Shown: one piece after another, positions 26,253-33,934 of the stretch | How positions within the stretch are numbered: the first letter of the stretch is position 1 | Layout of the letters: every line of letters begins with the position of its first letter | Origin: Neolewinella aurantiaca | Lineage (GTDB): Bacteria > Bacteroidota > Bacteroidia > Chitinophagales > Saprospiraceae | Assembly (NCBI RefSeq): GCF_008014675.1 | Contig: NZ_VOXD01000030.1 | Coordinates: forward strand, 1-64,000 | Direction: 5' to 3' | Length of the DNA stretch: 64,000 bases | Position numbers and translations under genes: made by a program | The notes under the pieces: model-generated | What the model was told of the DNA's origin: nothing | What the model saw: only the letters and a program-made list of their open reading frames with translations | The model's database searches: none

Positions 26253-27134
26253 ATGCGATCACGATTACTCACGTTTCTCCTCCTGTTCACACTTTGCACC
26301 TGCGCCAGCGCCCAGAAAGAACCCCGGGATGCCGACCAGCCACCCCGCGACAGTATGCCCCCCGCAAAGTTGTACAAAACCAAACCGCTGATTGAGCTTC
26401 CGCTCACCGCTGTCGCATTCTATTTCAGTCAGGAGAAAATTGTCGACTTCCGCGAAAAGCCGGCTTTCACCGGCACCCTGCCAACCCTGACCAACAACGA
26501 CGTGCCGGGCATCGATCAGTGGGGCCTCCGCCAGGACCCCGCAAAGGCCGAAGACTTCGCTAAAACCTCTGACATATTTTTCATTACCGGGCAGCTTGCG
26601 CCTTTCACCCTCTTCGTCTGGAAAAAATACCGGGATGAATGGTTGGACATCACCACGATGTACCTCGAAGCCCAGGCATTACAGGGCGTGTTTTATGGCT
26701 ATGCACCGTTTGGTCCTTCGGGTGTCGATCGCTTCCGCCCCCGGTCTTACTACGACGAAGTAGAAGATGGTGAGCGCCGCAACGGCAACGCCCAGAGTAG
26801 TTTGTTTAGTGGCCACGTAAGCACCACCGCTACCGGCTGGTACTTCTACGCCAAAATCATCACGGACCATAACCCCGACCTCACCGGCGGGCAGAAAGCC
26901 CTCATTTACGGTGCGGCCTCAGTACCGGGTGTGATTACCTCAATTCTGCGCGTGAAAGCCCTGAAACATTTCCCCACCGATACGGCCGTAGGAATGGGCG
27001 TTGGCGCATTCAGCGGAATCATGGTCCCCGAGTTTCACCGTTGGTGGCAGAAGCGTCACGAAAAGAGCATGGCGATGCTTACGCCACTTTACGGCAACGG
27101 AGCTGCAGGAATGGGCTTTACGCTCATATTTTAG
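26253..27134 (+). CDS. PAP2-family phosphatase-like protein (paralogue 2)
   Basis: A 293-residue tandem paralogue of the preceding gene. The two share the whole block GVxRFRPR, SGHVSTTxTGxYFxAKI, NPDLTGGQK, LRVxAxKHFPTD, GxGxGAFSGIMxPxFHRWW and the end GNGAAGMxFxL. Its signal peptide (MRSRLLTFLLLFTLCTCASA, then Q) includes the peptide encoded by a motif copy, which paralogue 1 lacks. Catalytic motifs are intact. Probably co-transcribed with paralogue 1; there is no terminator between them. Confidence 0.85.
   Translation: MRSRLLTFLLLFTLCTCASAQKEPRDADQPPRDSMPPAKLYKTKPLIELPLTAVAFYFSQEKIVDFREKPAFTGTLPTLTNNDVPGIDQWGLRQDPAKAEDFAKTSDIFFITGQLAPFTLFVWKKYRDEWLDITTMYLEAQALQGVFYGYAPFGPSGVDRFRPRSYYDEVEDGERRNGNAQSSLFSGHVSTTATGWYFYAKIITDHNPDLTGGQKALIYGAASVPGVITSILRVKALKHFPTDTAVGMGVGAFSGIMVPEFHRWWQKRHEKSMAMLTPLYGNGAAGMGFTLIF
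26293..26312 (+). repeat. Dispersed bipartite motif inside a signal peptide
   Basis: TTTGCACCTGCG-CCA-GCGCC: a perfect copy encoding LCTCASA at the end of the signal peptide of PAP2 paralogue 2. The corresponding part of paralogue 1 does not have it. Confidence 0.85.
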
Positions 27135-27184
27135 GCTCAGGCCTTCGCTTTCAGGGGCTGCTACACAGCAAAGCAACAAACAGG

Positions 27185-27778
27185 CTACTCCACAATCCCT
27201 CCCGAAACCCGTTCGTCGTTTTCGTAGACGTACTCCAGGGTGATTTTGCCTTCTTCGTTGAAGTAGCGCATCGGGCCGTGCTTTTTGCCCATTTTGTAGT
27301 TCACCTCCTGTTTGATTTTATTGCTGCGGTAATCGTACTCGGCCATCACACCGTCGAGTTGACCGTCGACGTAGTTGGCGATGAGTTCGGGTCTGCCGAT
27401 CTTGTACTTCCCGTAGGGTCCGTCGAGGACGTTGGCCTTATAGTTGGCAATGAGTGCGAAGCGTCCCATATCGTCCATCTCGATGTAGGGACCGTTCAGT
27501 GCCCCTTCGATGTAGCTCATAATCGTTTTCGGAGCCTTGCTGTCGATGGTGTAGGTCGTCCAGGTACCGTGTTTGTTACCATTCAGGATGAAGCCCTGCT
27601 CGATAACGCGCCCCTGAGGGTCGCGGCGTTCTACCCTGAGTGCCTCGGAGCCATCGATCTCGGTGGTTTCAAACTCTTCATTGTCAAAAACGGCTTTTTC
27701 CACCACACGCTCGGGGCGGGCAGCCTCCTGACAGGAGAAGAAAGACAGTGCAAGTAAGAGTATGAATAAGGTGCGCAT
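27185..27778 (-). CDS. MORN-like repeat lipoprotein (YwqK-type)
   Basis: A 197-residue lipoprotein. The ATG at 27778 starts MRTLFILLLALSFFSC with the lipobox Cys at 16. The mature part holds about five short repeats of the MORN/YwqK kind (NGNKHGTWTTY, EGALNGPYIEM, KANVLDGPYGKY, DGQLDGVMAEY, GKKHGPMRYF). Such repeats form extended beta structures. Family annotation as an antitoxin is historical, and no toxin gene is adjacent. A surface or outer-membrane location is inferred from the lipobox. Confidence 0.85.
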   Translation of the reverse strand: MRTLFILLLALSFFSCQEAARPERVVEKAVFDNEEFETTEIDGSEALRVERRDPQGRVIEQGFILNGNKHGTWTTYTIDSKAPKTIMSYIEGALNGPYIEMDDMGRFALIANYKANVLDGPYGKYKIGRPELIANYVDGQLDGVMAEYDYRSNKIKQEVNYKMGKKHGPMRYFNEEGKITLEYVYENDERVSGGIVE

Positions 27779-27942
27779 TGGTGAATGATTTTGCGGGCAA
27801 AGGTACTGAGTCAGAGACTTATCCGAAACCCCCAAAGCGGTCAGGATGCCGGCCAAAGCACGTTGTAAAGCTTGATTTTCTGATTTAACAGATGTTTAAG
27901 TTACCTTTTTTACGGGCTGTTTACGGGCCATTTCTGCCGAAA

Positions 27943-27965
27943 TTCCCGCCCCGGCGGGGCGGGAA
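27943..27965. repeat. GC-rich perfect palindrome
   Basis: An 11-bp stem (TTCCCGCCCCG/CGGGGCGGGAA) around a single G, without an adjoining T run on either strand. It may be a cruciform or a protein site, or remnant DNA. Unassigned. Confidence 0.45.
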
Positions 27966-28170
27966 AAGTTCCAAATGTTAAGATTTTTCAGAGTACATGG
28001 ATGACGCAATACCGACCGTTTGTCTTGAATATCTTTCCTTTTGCATAAAAACGACAACCTGCAAACCGGTTTAAGCTTCATTTCTTAACACTTCTTAAGA
28101 ACAAGAGCCTCGGAAACAACGAACGAGGACCAGAAGCACGTGCTGGCTTTTTCTACATTGGTTTGGCTCC

Positions 28171-28178
28171 TAACTTTG
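28171..28178 (+). promoter_or_regulatory. Bacteroidota -7 promoter box, orphan
   Basis: TAACTTTG followed by C matches TAnnTTTG. A T-rich patch lies at the -33 distance. No protein gene starts nearby, but a terminator lies about 250 nt downstream. Confidence 0.5.
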
Positions 28179-28182
28179 CCAC

Positions 28183-28460
28183 CATACAGTTGCAGCAGCT
28201 TTACGAATAACCCCGGTTTCCAGAACTAAACACCCATCATTCACACCATCTCGTTCCCCTGCATTACACCTTTACCCTTTCACTTAAGACCCTTAATTAC
28301 ACCAGAAGTAGGTGCCTTTAACCCTTACCTACAAGTTTTGCATTTGACATACCTTAAAACTCCTCCTGAAACCCACAGTGTGACACCTGATTATTTATCC
28401 CGGATTAACACCACCCATTATTCATACCCCGCGCGCCGGTCAGGCGTTGCGGGGTTTTTG
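28183..28460 (+). ncRNA. Candidate small RNA, about 275 nt
   Basis: Inferred from a -7 box at 28171 and a terminator at 28426-28459 with no coding ORF between. The stretch is unusually C- and U-rich and G-poor, with a local GTAGGT/ACCTAC hairpin (28308-28332). I cannot match it to 6S RNA, tmRNA or RNase P. The ends are approximate. Confidence 0.35.
28426..28459 (+). terminator. Plus-strand terminator of candidate small RNA
   Basis: ACCCCGC/GCGGGGT stem continued by GCGCC/GGCGT with a G.U pair and one bulge, then TTTTT. The G.U pair would be a C/A mismatch in minus-strand RNA, which supports plus-strand transcription. Confidence 0.75.
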
Positions 28461-28496
28461 ATTCCGGATGCTTCCGGTCCTACTTTATTGCCATCA

Positions 28497-28580
28497 GGCG
28501 GGAACGCAGGTGCAGCGAACGTTTTGAGGGGTAAAGGCCTGCCTTTTGGCAAACCCTCGCCTTGCACCTGCGTCTGCGCC
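28497..28580. repeat. 84-bp block bounded by inverted motif copies
   Basis: The left copy is GGCGG-GAA-CGCAGGTGCAGC (28497-28516). The right copy is CTTGCACCTGCG-TCT-GCGCC (28561-28580). The sequence between them is also imperfectly self-complementary (AGGGGTAAAGGCC against CTTTTGGCAAACCCT), so the whole block can fold as one hairpin. It is non-coding and lies between the candidate small RNA and the M16 gene. Confidence 0.7.
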
Positions 28581-28722
28581 CACCTTTAGTCATGCGGCTA
28601 ACAATACGTCCATCAAAGCCGTCTGTTAGTAGAAAAATCAGCCCTTCTTGCCAACGATCTGTTTAAAATGCGGTTTCAAGAGATGGGTTTCTTAAATATG
28701 CACCCGTTTAAAACCACATATT

Positions 28723-30051
28723 ATGCTTTTCAAAAAAACAGGAGCGCTTTTCAGCCTGTGCCTGCTGGCCCTTGGCCTGAGCGCCCAAACGAACATTGAT
28801 TTCACCAAATACACCCTTGACAACGGATTAAAAGTAATCCTCCACCAGGACGCCACCGCTCCGATTGTTGCCGTATCGATCATGTACGAAGTAGGCGGCA
28901 AAGATTCCTTCGAGGGCCGCACCGGCTTTGCCCACTTCTTCGAGCATCTGCTCTTCGAAGGCAGCAAGAACATCAAACGCGGAGAATACGCCAAGTACGT
29001 AGAAGACGCCGGCGGAGTACTGAACGCCAATACCAGCCAGGACCGCACCTACTACTACGAATTGCTCCCCAGCAACAAACTGGAACTGGGGCTTTGGCTT
29101 GAGAGCGAGCGCCTCCTTCATGCTGTCGTCGATCAGGAAGGCGTCGAGACCCAGCGCAGTGTTGTAAAGGAAGAACGCCGCCAGCGGATGGACAACCAGC
29201 CCTACGGTTCTCTTCAGTACGAGCTCTTCCGCCGTGGCTTCAAGGAACACCCCTACAAAGACCCCAATATCGGCTACATGGAAGACCTTAATGGTGCTCA
29301 GGAAGCCGATTACAAGCGTTTTTACGAGACCTACTACGTCCCCAACAACGCCATTCTGTCTATCGCCGGCGACATCGACATTGATGAGACCAAAGCGCTG
29401 ATCGAGAAATACTTTGCCGGCATCCCCCGCGGCAAAGAAGTTCCACGGGTATCTACCGTTGAACCTGCCCTTGGCGGAGAGATCCGTGATACCGTTTACG
29501 ACTCCAAAGCTCCCCTTCCTGCCGTTGTGATGGGCTACCGTACCCCAGCCCTCACCCACCCGGACTACTACGCCATCAGCATGCTGAACAAGGTGATGAG
29601 CCAGGGACAGAGCTCCCGTCTGAACAAAGTCCTCGTCGATGAAAAGCAGGTTGCCGTACAAGTGGGCTCCTTCCCCTCCGGCAGTCAGGACCCGGGCATT
29701 TCCATGGCTTTTGCGGTACTTAAACCCGGAGGCGACCTCCAGAAAGCTGAAATGATCTTCGATCAGGAAGTAGAGAAAGTTCAGACCGAACTCATCAGCG
29801 AAAAGGAATTCCAGAAACTCCGCAACCAGGTTGAAGCCGACGCTATCTCCGGATACGGAACCATGGCCGGCATTGCCGAAAGCCTTGCCAACTACGAGAT
29901 GTACCAGGGAGACGCCAACCTCATCAACAATGAAACGGAACGCTATCTCGACGTAACGCGCGAAGACATTCGCCGAGTGGCTAAGCAATACTACTCTAAG
30001 AACAACCGGGTAATCCTTTACTGGATGCCGGGCGAAAAGCCGAGTAAGTAA
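28723..30051 (+). CDS. Secreted M16 (pitrilysin-like) zinc peptidase
   Basis: A 442-residue exported peptidase with signal peptide MLFKKTGALFSLCLLALGLSA. The inverted zinc motif HFFEH lies near residue 74, in FAHFFEHLLFEGS, and the downstream Glu ligand is expected near 150 (VVKEERRQRMDNQP). The duplicated M16 half follows (about 190-430), with the conserved Arg/Tyr-containing substrate region. It is catalytically competent by motif. The next gene encodes an M16 protein without the zinc motif, so the two probably form the active/inactive heterodimer known from bacterial M16B pairs. Confidence 0.93.
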   Translation: MLFKKTGALFSLCLLALGLSAQTNIDFTKYTLDNGLKVILHQDATAPIVAVSIMYEVGGKDSFEGRTGFAHFFEHLLFEGSKNIKRGEYAKYVEDAGGVLNANTSQDRTYYYELLPSNKLELGLWLESERLLHAVVDQEGVETQRSVVKEERRQRMDNQPYGSLQYELFRRGFKEHPYKDPNIGYMEDLNGAQEADYKRFYETYYVPNNAILSIAGDIDIDETKALIEKYFAGIPRGKEVPRVSTVEPALGGEIRDTVYDSKAPLPAVVMGYRTPALTHPDYYAISMLNKVMSQGQSSRLNKVLVDEKQVAVQVGSFPSGSQDPGISMAFAVLKPGGDLQKAEMIFDQEVEKVQTELISEKEFQKLRNQVEADAISGYGTMAGIAESLANYEMYQGDANLINNETERYLDVTREDIRRVAKQYYSKNNRVILYWMPGEKPSK

Positions 30052-30223
30052 GTCGACCGGTAGCGCGGCACCTCTGCCGCGACAGTGTCACCACGGAGAC
30101 CCTGATGATGCCAATTTGCGGAGCAAACCCGAGTCTCTGCGAAAATTAAATCCCCATTAGCCCGGGAACAAGTCTGTTGCAATGCACGGCCTTCTTCCCG
30201 GGGATATATACAACCCAAGAAAA

Positions 30224-32350
30224 ATGCAAAAATTATTACTGGGCCTTCTCGCCCTCTTTCTGGTTGCCGCCTGCTCTACGCCGCAAGCGACCACCGATAA
30301 AATGGCCGAAAAGCCCGCGGACGCTACTGAAATGATGAAGGATGACTTCCGCGCCATGGCCCCCGAAGCGGGGCCGGCTCCGGAAATCAAAATCGGAGAC
30401 TTTCAGGACTTTAAACTCGATAACGGTCTCCAGGTCGTTCTGGTCGAGAACCATAAGCTCCCCCGTGTGAGTTACCAACTCTTTGTGGACGTTCCCCCAC
30501 ACCTCGAAGGCGAGTACGCAGGTACGGGCCAGATGATGGGCCAAATGCTACGGCGGGCGACCTCCACCAAAACGAAGGAGCAAATCGACGAAGAGATCGA
30601 TTTCATCGGTGCATCTCTGAACGCAGGCGGTAGCGGTGCCTTCGGCGCCACCATCAGTAAGTACAAGGAGAAGCTCATCGAAATGATGGCCGAAGTGGTG
30701 CTTGATGCCCGCTTCCCCGAAGAAGAATTCGCTAAGGTGAAGACCGAAGCTGAAGCTGGCCTCCAATCTTCACTCGGTAACCCGGGAGCGATCGCCTCGC
30801 GGCTGCGCCAGCGGCTCACTTACGGAGCGGATCACCCTTACGGTGAACTGACCACCGAAGCGTCGCTGAAGAACGTTGAGCTCGACGCTGTGAAAAAGTA
30901 CTACGAAACCTACTTCGTCCCCAACCGCAGCTACCTGGTAATGGTGGGCGACCTCACCCGTGCCGAAGCAGAAAAGCTGGCGAAGAAAGCCTTTGGCTCC
31001 TGGGCAAAAAAGGACGTGCCCGCGCCGACGTTCGCAATGCCGGAAGCACCGAAGGGTGTAACGGTAAACTTCGTGCCCCGTGCCGGTGCCGTACAGTCTA
31101 ACATCATCTTGTCCAAGCCGGCAGACGTAAAGCCGGGCACAAAGAAGGCATTGCGAGCCAGTATCGTAAACCGTATCCTGGGTACCGGCTTCAACGGCCG
31201 CCTCAACCAGAACATCCGTGAAGACAAAGCTTACAGCTACGGTGCGGGATCTAGTGTAGACGCCGACGAGCTCGTGGGTAGTTTCACCGCCAGCTCCGAT
31301 GTACGCAACGAAGTGACCGACTCTGCCGTGACAGAATTCATGACGGAACTGATGAAAATCAGCACGGCACCAGTAACCGCTGAAGAACTGAACCGTGCCA
31401 AGAGCCAGATTACCGGCTCCTTCGGCCGTGCGCTCGAGAGCCCGCAACGCATCGCGAGTTTTGCCCTCAACACCATCCGCTACGGCCTGGACCGCAACTA
31501 CTACCCAAGCTACCTCCAGAAAGTAGCCTCCAGCAGCAGCAATGACCTGCTCGAAGTTTCGAGCGAAATCATGTCGCCCGAAAACATCAATATCATCGTA
31601 GTGGGCGACAAGGCCGTAGCTGATAAGCTAGCTAAGTTTGCAACGAGCGGCAAGGTAAACTACTACGACGTTAACGGCGAGATGATCGACATGGAAGACA
31701 TGGCTGCACCTACCGACGTAACCCCAAAACAGGTTATCATGGACTACACCGAAGCGATCGGAGGTGCCGCGGCAATTGCGGGCATGAAGTCATGGTCTCA
31801 GGTAATGGAAGCCAACGTTCAGGGCCAGACAGTTGTACAGACAATGTACAAAGAAGGTGGAACCAAATTCAGCAGTCAGACCCAGATGATGGGAATGACA
31901 ATGGCCGACCAGCGCTACAACGACGGCAAAGTTTCCATGATGCAGCAAGGGCAGAAAATGCCCGCCAACGATGAAATGGCCGCCGGAATGAAAGAGCAGG
32001 CCACCCTCTTCCCTACTGTTGCGCTGCTCGACAAAGCCGATATGCTTTCCATCGACGGAACAGAAACGGTGAACGGCAAGAAAGCAATCGTACTCTCGGT
32101 GAAGAGTGAATCCGGTGCAGGCGATGCCCAGATGTACTTCGATCAGGACAGCAAACTCCTCATCCGTCGGGTGCAAAAGCAAGGACCGGTAACAGCCACT
32201 ATCGACTACGGCGATTACCGCGAAGTAAGTGGTGTTAAAATCCCTTACGAGATGACCATTACCGGCGCAATGCCCTTCCCCCTGAAGTTTGTTACCAAGG
32301 AGATGAAACTCAATACCGAAATTGACCAAAGCCTTTTTGAGGTGGAATAA
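30224..32350 (+). CDS. Inactive M16 partner lipoprotein with extra C-terminal domain
   Basis: A 708-residue lipoprotein. The ATG at 30224 gives MQKLLLGLLALFLVAAC with the lipobox Cys at 17. Residues about 60-490 are an M16 peptidase fold, but the position of HxxEH reads TGQMMGQMLRRAT, so zinc ligands are absent. The conserved R/Y pair of the partner subunit is seen (EDKAYSYGAGS). Residues about 510-708 are an added beta-rich domain with a LolA/LolB-like look (YFDQDSKLLIRRVQ, ATIDYGDYREVSGVKIPY). It probably pairs with the active subunit upstream and tethers it to a membrane. A terminator follows. Confidence 0.9.
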   Translation: MQKLLLGLLALFLVAACSTPQATTDKMAEKPADATEMMKDDFRAMAPEAGPAPEIKIGDFQDFKLDNGLQVVLVENHKLPRVSYQLFVDVPPHLEGEYAGTGQMMGQMLRRATSTKTKEQIDEEIDFIGASLNAGGSGAFGATISKYKEKLIEMMAEVVLDARFPEEEFAKVKTEAEAGLQSSLGNPGAIASRLRQRLTYGADHPYGELTTEASLKNVELDAVKKYYETYFVPNRSYLVMVGDLTRAEAEKLAKKAFGSWAKKDVPAPTFAMPEAPKGVTVNFVPRAGAVQSNIILSKPADVKPGTKKALRASIVNRILGTGFNGRLNQNIREDKAYSYGAGSSVDADELVGSFTASSDVRNEVTDSAVTEFMTELMKISTAPVTAEELNRAKSQITGSFGRALESPQRIASFALNTIRYGLDRNYYPSYLQKVASSSSNDLLEVSSEIMSPENINIIVVGDKAVADKLAKFATSGKVNYYDVNGEMIDMEDMAAPTDVTPKQVIMDYTEAIGGAAAIAGMKSWSQVMEANVQGQTVVQTMYKEGGTKFSSQTQMMGMTMADQRYNDGKVSMMQQGQKMPANDEMAAGMKEQATLFPTVALLDKADMLSIDGTETVNGKKAIVLSVKSESGAGDAQMYFDQDSKLLIRRVQKQGPVTATIDYGDYREVSGVKIPYEMTITGAMPFPLKFVTKEMKLNTEIDQSLFEVE

Positions 32351-32374
32351 GCACCAGCTTAACCACCTTTACAG

Positions 32375-32409
32375 AACCCGGGCATCCTGATAAGGATGTC
32401 CGGGTTTTT
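32375..32409 (+). terminator. Terminator of the M16 operon
   Basis: A 14-bp stem with one mismatch (AACCCGGGCATCCT/AGGATGTCCGGGTT), loop GATA, then TTTTTAG. Confidence 0.85.
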
Positions 32410-32512
32410 AGTTTACCGATTTATTGATGGCACTTTGTTTGTTAGGCGGAAACCTGGCTTCCGGTGGGCAGAGCGGATAGCTGCGATGGTCCGCTGTCCT
32501 CATAAAACGGGC

Positions 32513-32533
32513 CTTGCACCCTGCGGCCGCGCC
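32513..32533 (+). repeat. Dispersed bipartite motif, convergent intergenic copy
   Basis: CTTGCACCCTGCG-GCC-GCGCC: the form with one extra C. It lies between the M16 terminator and the 3' end of the glycosyltransferase gene. Confidence 0.75.
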
Positions 32534-32582
32534 CGAAATGTGGATCTCGTTACTGCAATTTGAATCGTTCCTTACCAGAAAC

Positions 32583-33308
32583 TTAGCCTAAGCGCAGCCC
32601 GAACTTCACGATGCAGTAAATGGCCCGCACGCCGTCGCGCCAACCAATTTTCTTGCCTTCTTCGTAGGTCCGTCCGTAGTAACTGATGCCAACCTCGTAA
32701 ATCCGGACATCCTTAATGCGGCTGATCTTTGCCGTCACTTCGGGCTCGAAGCCGAATCGTTTTTCGGTCAGGTTCAGCCCCTGAATCAAGTCGGTACGGA
32801 ACAGCTTATAGCAGGTTTCCATATCCGTCAGGTTCAGGTTAGTGAACATATTGGAGAGCATCGTCAGGAACTTATTCCCGAGCGTATGCCAGAAAAACAG
32901 GATACGGTGCGGCTTACTGCCCTGAAACCTGCTGCCGTAAACCACGTCCGCAAAGCCCGACAGAACGGGCTTCAGCAGGTCATTATATTCTTCGGGGTCA
33001 TATTCCAGATCGGCATCCTGAATGATGAGGTATTCTCCGGTTGCTTTACTGATACCGGTGTGCAAAGCGGCTCCTTTGCCCTGATTCACCGGGTGGGCAT
33101 GATACTGGATGTTCAGCTCGGGGTTCGACTGACGGTAGCGTTGAATGGCGCCTTCGGTGTCATCCGAAGAGCAGTCGTTTACGATGATAAGCTCCTTCGA
33201 AATATCCCCCGTCAGTTGTACGTCGCGTACCTTATCGAGAATGAGGTGAATCGTACGCTCTTCGTTATAAGCGGGAATGATGATGGAGAGCTTGGAAATT
33301 ATTGGCAT
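32583..33308 (-). CDS. Family 2 glycosyltransferase (dolichyl-phosphate-mannose-synthase-like)
   Basis: A 241-residue cytoplasmic GT-A enzyme. The ATG at 33308 ([17 protein letters not shown]) is preferred to a TTG one codon upstream. Visible marks: the nucleotide-binding strand and loop [21 protein letters not shown], the [11 protein letters not shown] segment, the DxD-type metal site in [11 protein letters not shown] (near 97), and the acceptor region [10 protein letters not shown]. No C-terminal membrane helices are present, as in short DPM1-like enzymes. The likely product is a polyprenyl-phosphate sugar or a glycan step. The donor is unknown. Confidence 0.92.
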   Translation of the reverse strand: MPIISKLSIIIPAYNEERTIHLILDKVRDVQLTGDISKELIIVNDCSSDDTEGAIQRYRQSNPELNIQYHAHPVNQGKGAALHTGISKATGEYLIIQDADLEYDPEEYNDLLKPVLSGFADVVYGSRFQGSKPHRILFFWHTLGNKFLTMLSNMFTNLNLTDMETCYKLFRTDLIQGLNLTEKRFGFEPEVTAKISRIKDVRIYEVGISYYGRTYEEGKKIGWRDGVRAIYCIVKFGLRLG

Positions 33309-33414
33309 CAAAAGGTCTTCTAAAAGGATCGTTTGCCGGATTTGGCACGTTTTCAGGGGGTAAAATTAACCCTCAGGTAGCACTCTGTCCCCGTCAAATT
33401 AAAATATCCCGTAA

Positions 33415-33852
33415 ATGGTCGTTCCTCTTTCACTTCTCCTTGGTTTGATCTTACTTTTTCTTGGCCTCCTTCATATTTACTGGGCTGCCGGCGGTACGTG
33501 GGCCCTGGCCAGCGCGATGCCCCCGGAGATGCGCGAGAAAGTCGCTCAACCCGAGCAACAGACCGGTTTCCGGGTACTTACGGTACTTGTTGCCCTTGGT
33601 CTTATTTTCTCTGGTGCAGTCGCACTATCCTACCTCACCGGCGGGATTCCCGATGGTATTCTCCCCTACCGACGTTGGTTCGCGATGGCACTTGCGGGCT
33701 TGTTTCTGGTGCGCGCCATCGGAGATTTCAATCAGGTCGGGCTATTCAGCCGGCAACACGGCGATTTGTTCTTTGTCCGTGACCGTACAGTTTACAGCCC
33801 GCTCTGCCTCCTTGTCGCAGGGCTCTGGGGAGGATTGATCCTGCTGGCGTAG
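33415..33852 (+). CDS. DUF3995 small membrane protein
   Basis: A 145-residue inner-membrane protein with four hydrophobic helices (about 3-25, 52-75, 82-104 and 122-145). The N-terminus HIYWAAGGTWAL and the internal RAIGDFNQVGLF match the DUF3995 family. Function is unknown. It is monocistronic, and its 3' end faces the antiporter gene across a gap with a motif copy. Confidence 0.85.
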   Translation: MVVPLSLLLGLILLFLGLLHIYWAAGGTWALASAMPPEMREKVAQPEQQTGFRVLTVLVALGLIFSGAVALSYLTGGIPDGILPYRRWFAMALAGLFLVRAIGDFNQVGLFSRQHGDLFFVRDRTVYSPLCLLVAGLWGGLILLA

Positions 33853-33881
33853 ACCGTGTTATTTTGCCGATAGGATAAGTA

Positions 33882-33901
33882 GGCGGGGCCGCAGGTGCAA
33901 A
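33882..33901 (-). repeat. Dispersed bipartite motif, convergent intergenic copy
   Basis: GGCGG-GGC-CGCAGGTGCAAA: one mismatch to the consensus. It lies between convergent genes, so it cannot be a promoter for either. Confidence 0.8.
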
Positions 33902-33934
33902 GAACGGACCAATGCGCAAGGTCAGCTTCTGCTC

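Larger units (their letters stand above)
27779..28722. other. 944-bp non-coding region upstream of the M16 genes
   Basis: Holds a GC palindrome (27943-27965), a -7 box (28171-28178), a C-rich unannotated stretch, a plus-strand terminator (28426-28459) and an 84-bp block bounded by inverted motif copies (28497-28580). No convincing protein gene is seen. Confidence 0.6.

Noticed and set aside
27185-27778. Toxin-antitoxin system (family name of YwqK-type proteins)
   Set aside because: The protein is a lipoprotein with MORN-like repeats and no toxin gene is adjacent.
28828-29988. 386-codon minus-strand ORF opposite the M16 peptidase
   Set aside because: The plus strand carries HFFEH and the full M16 fold; the antisense frame is a codon-bias shadow.
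30062-30082. GC hairpin CGCGGCA/TGCCGCG between the two M16 genes as a terminator
   Set aside because: No T tract follows and both genes most likely share a transcript; it may only slow read-through.
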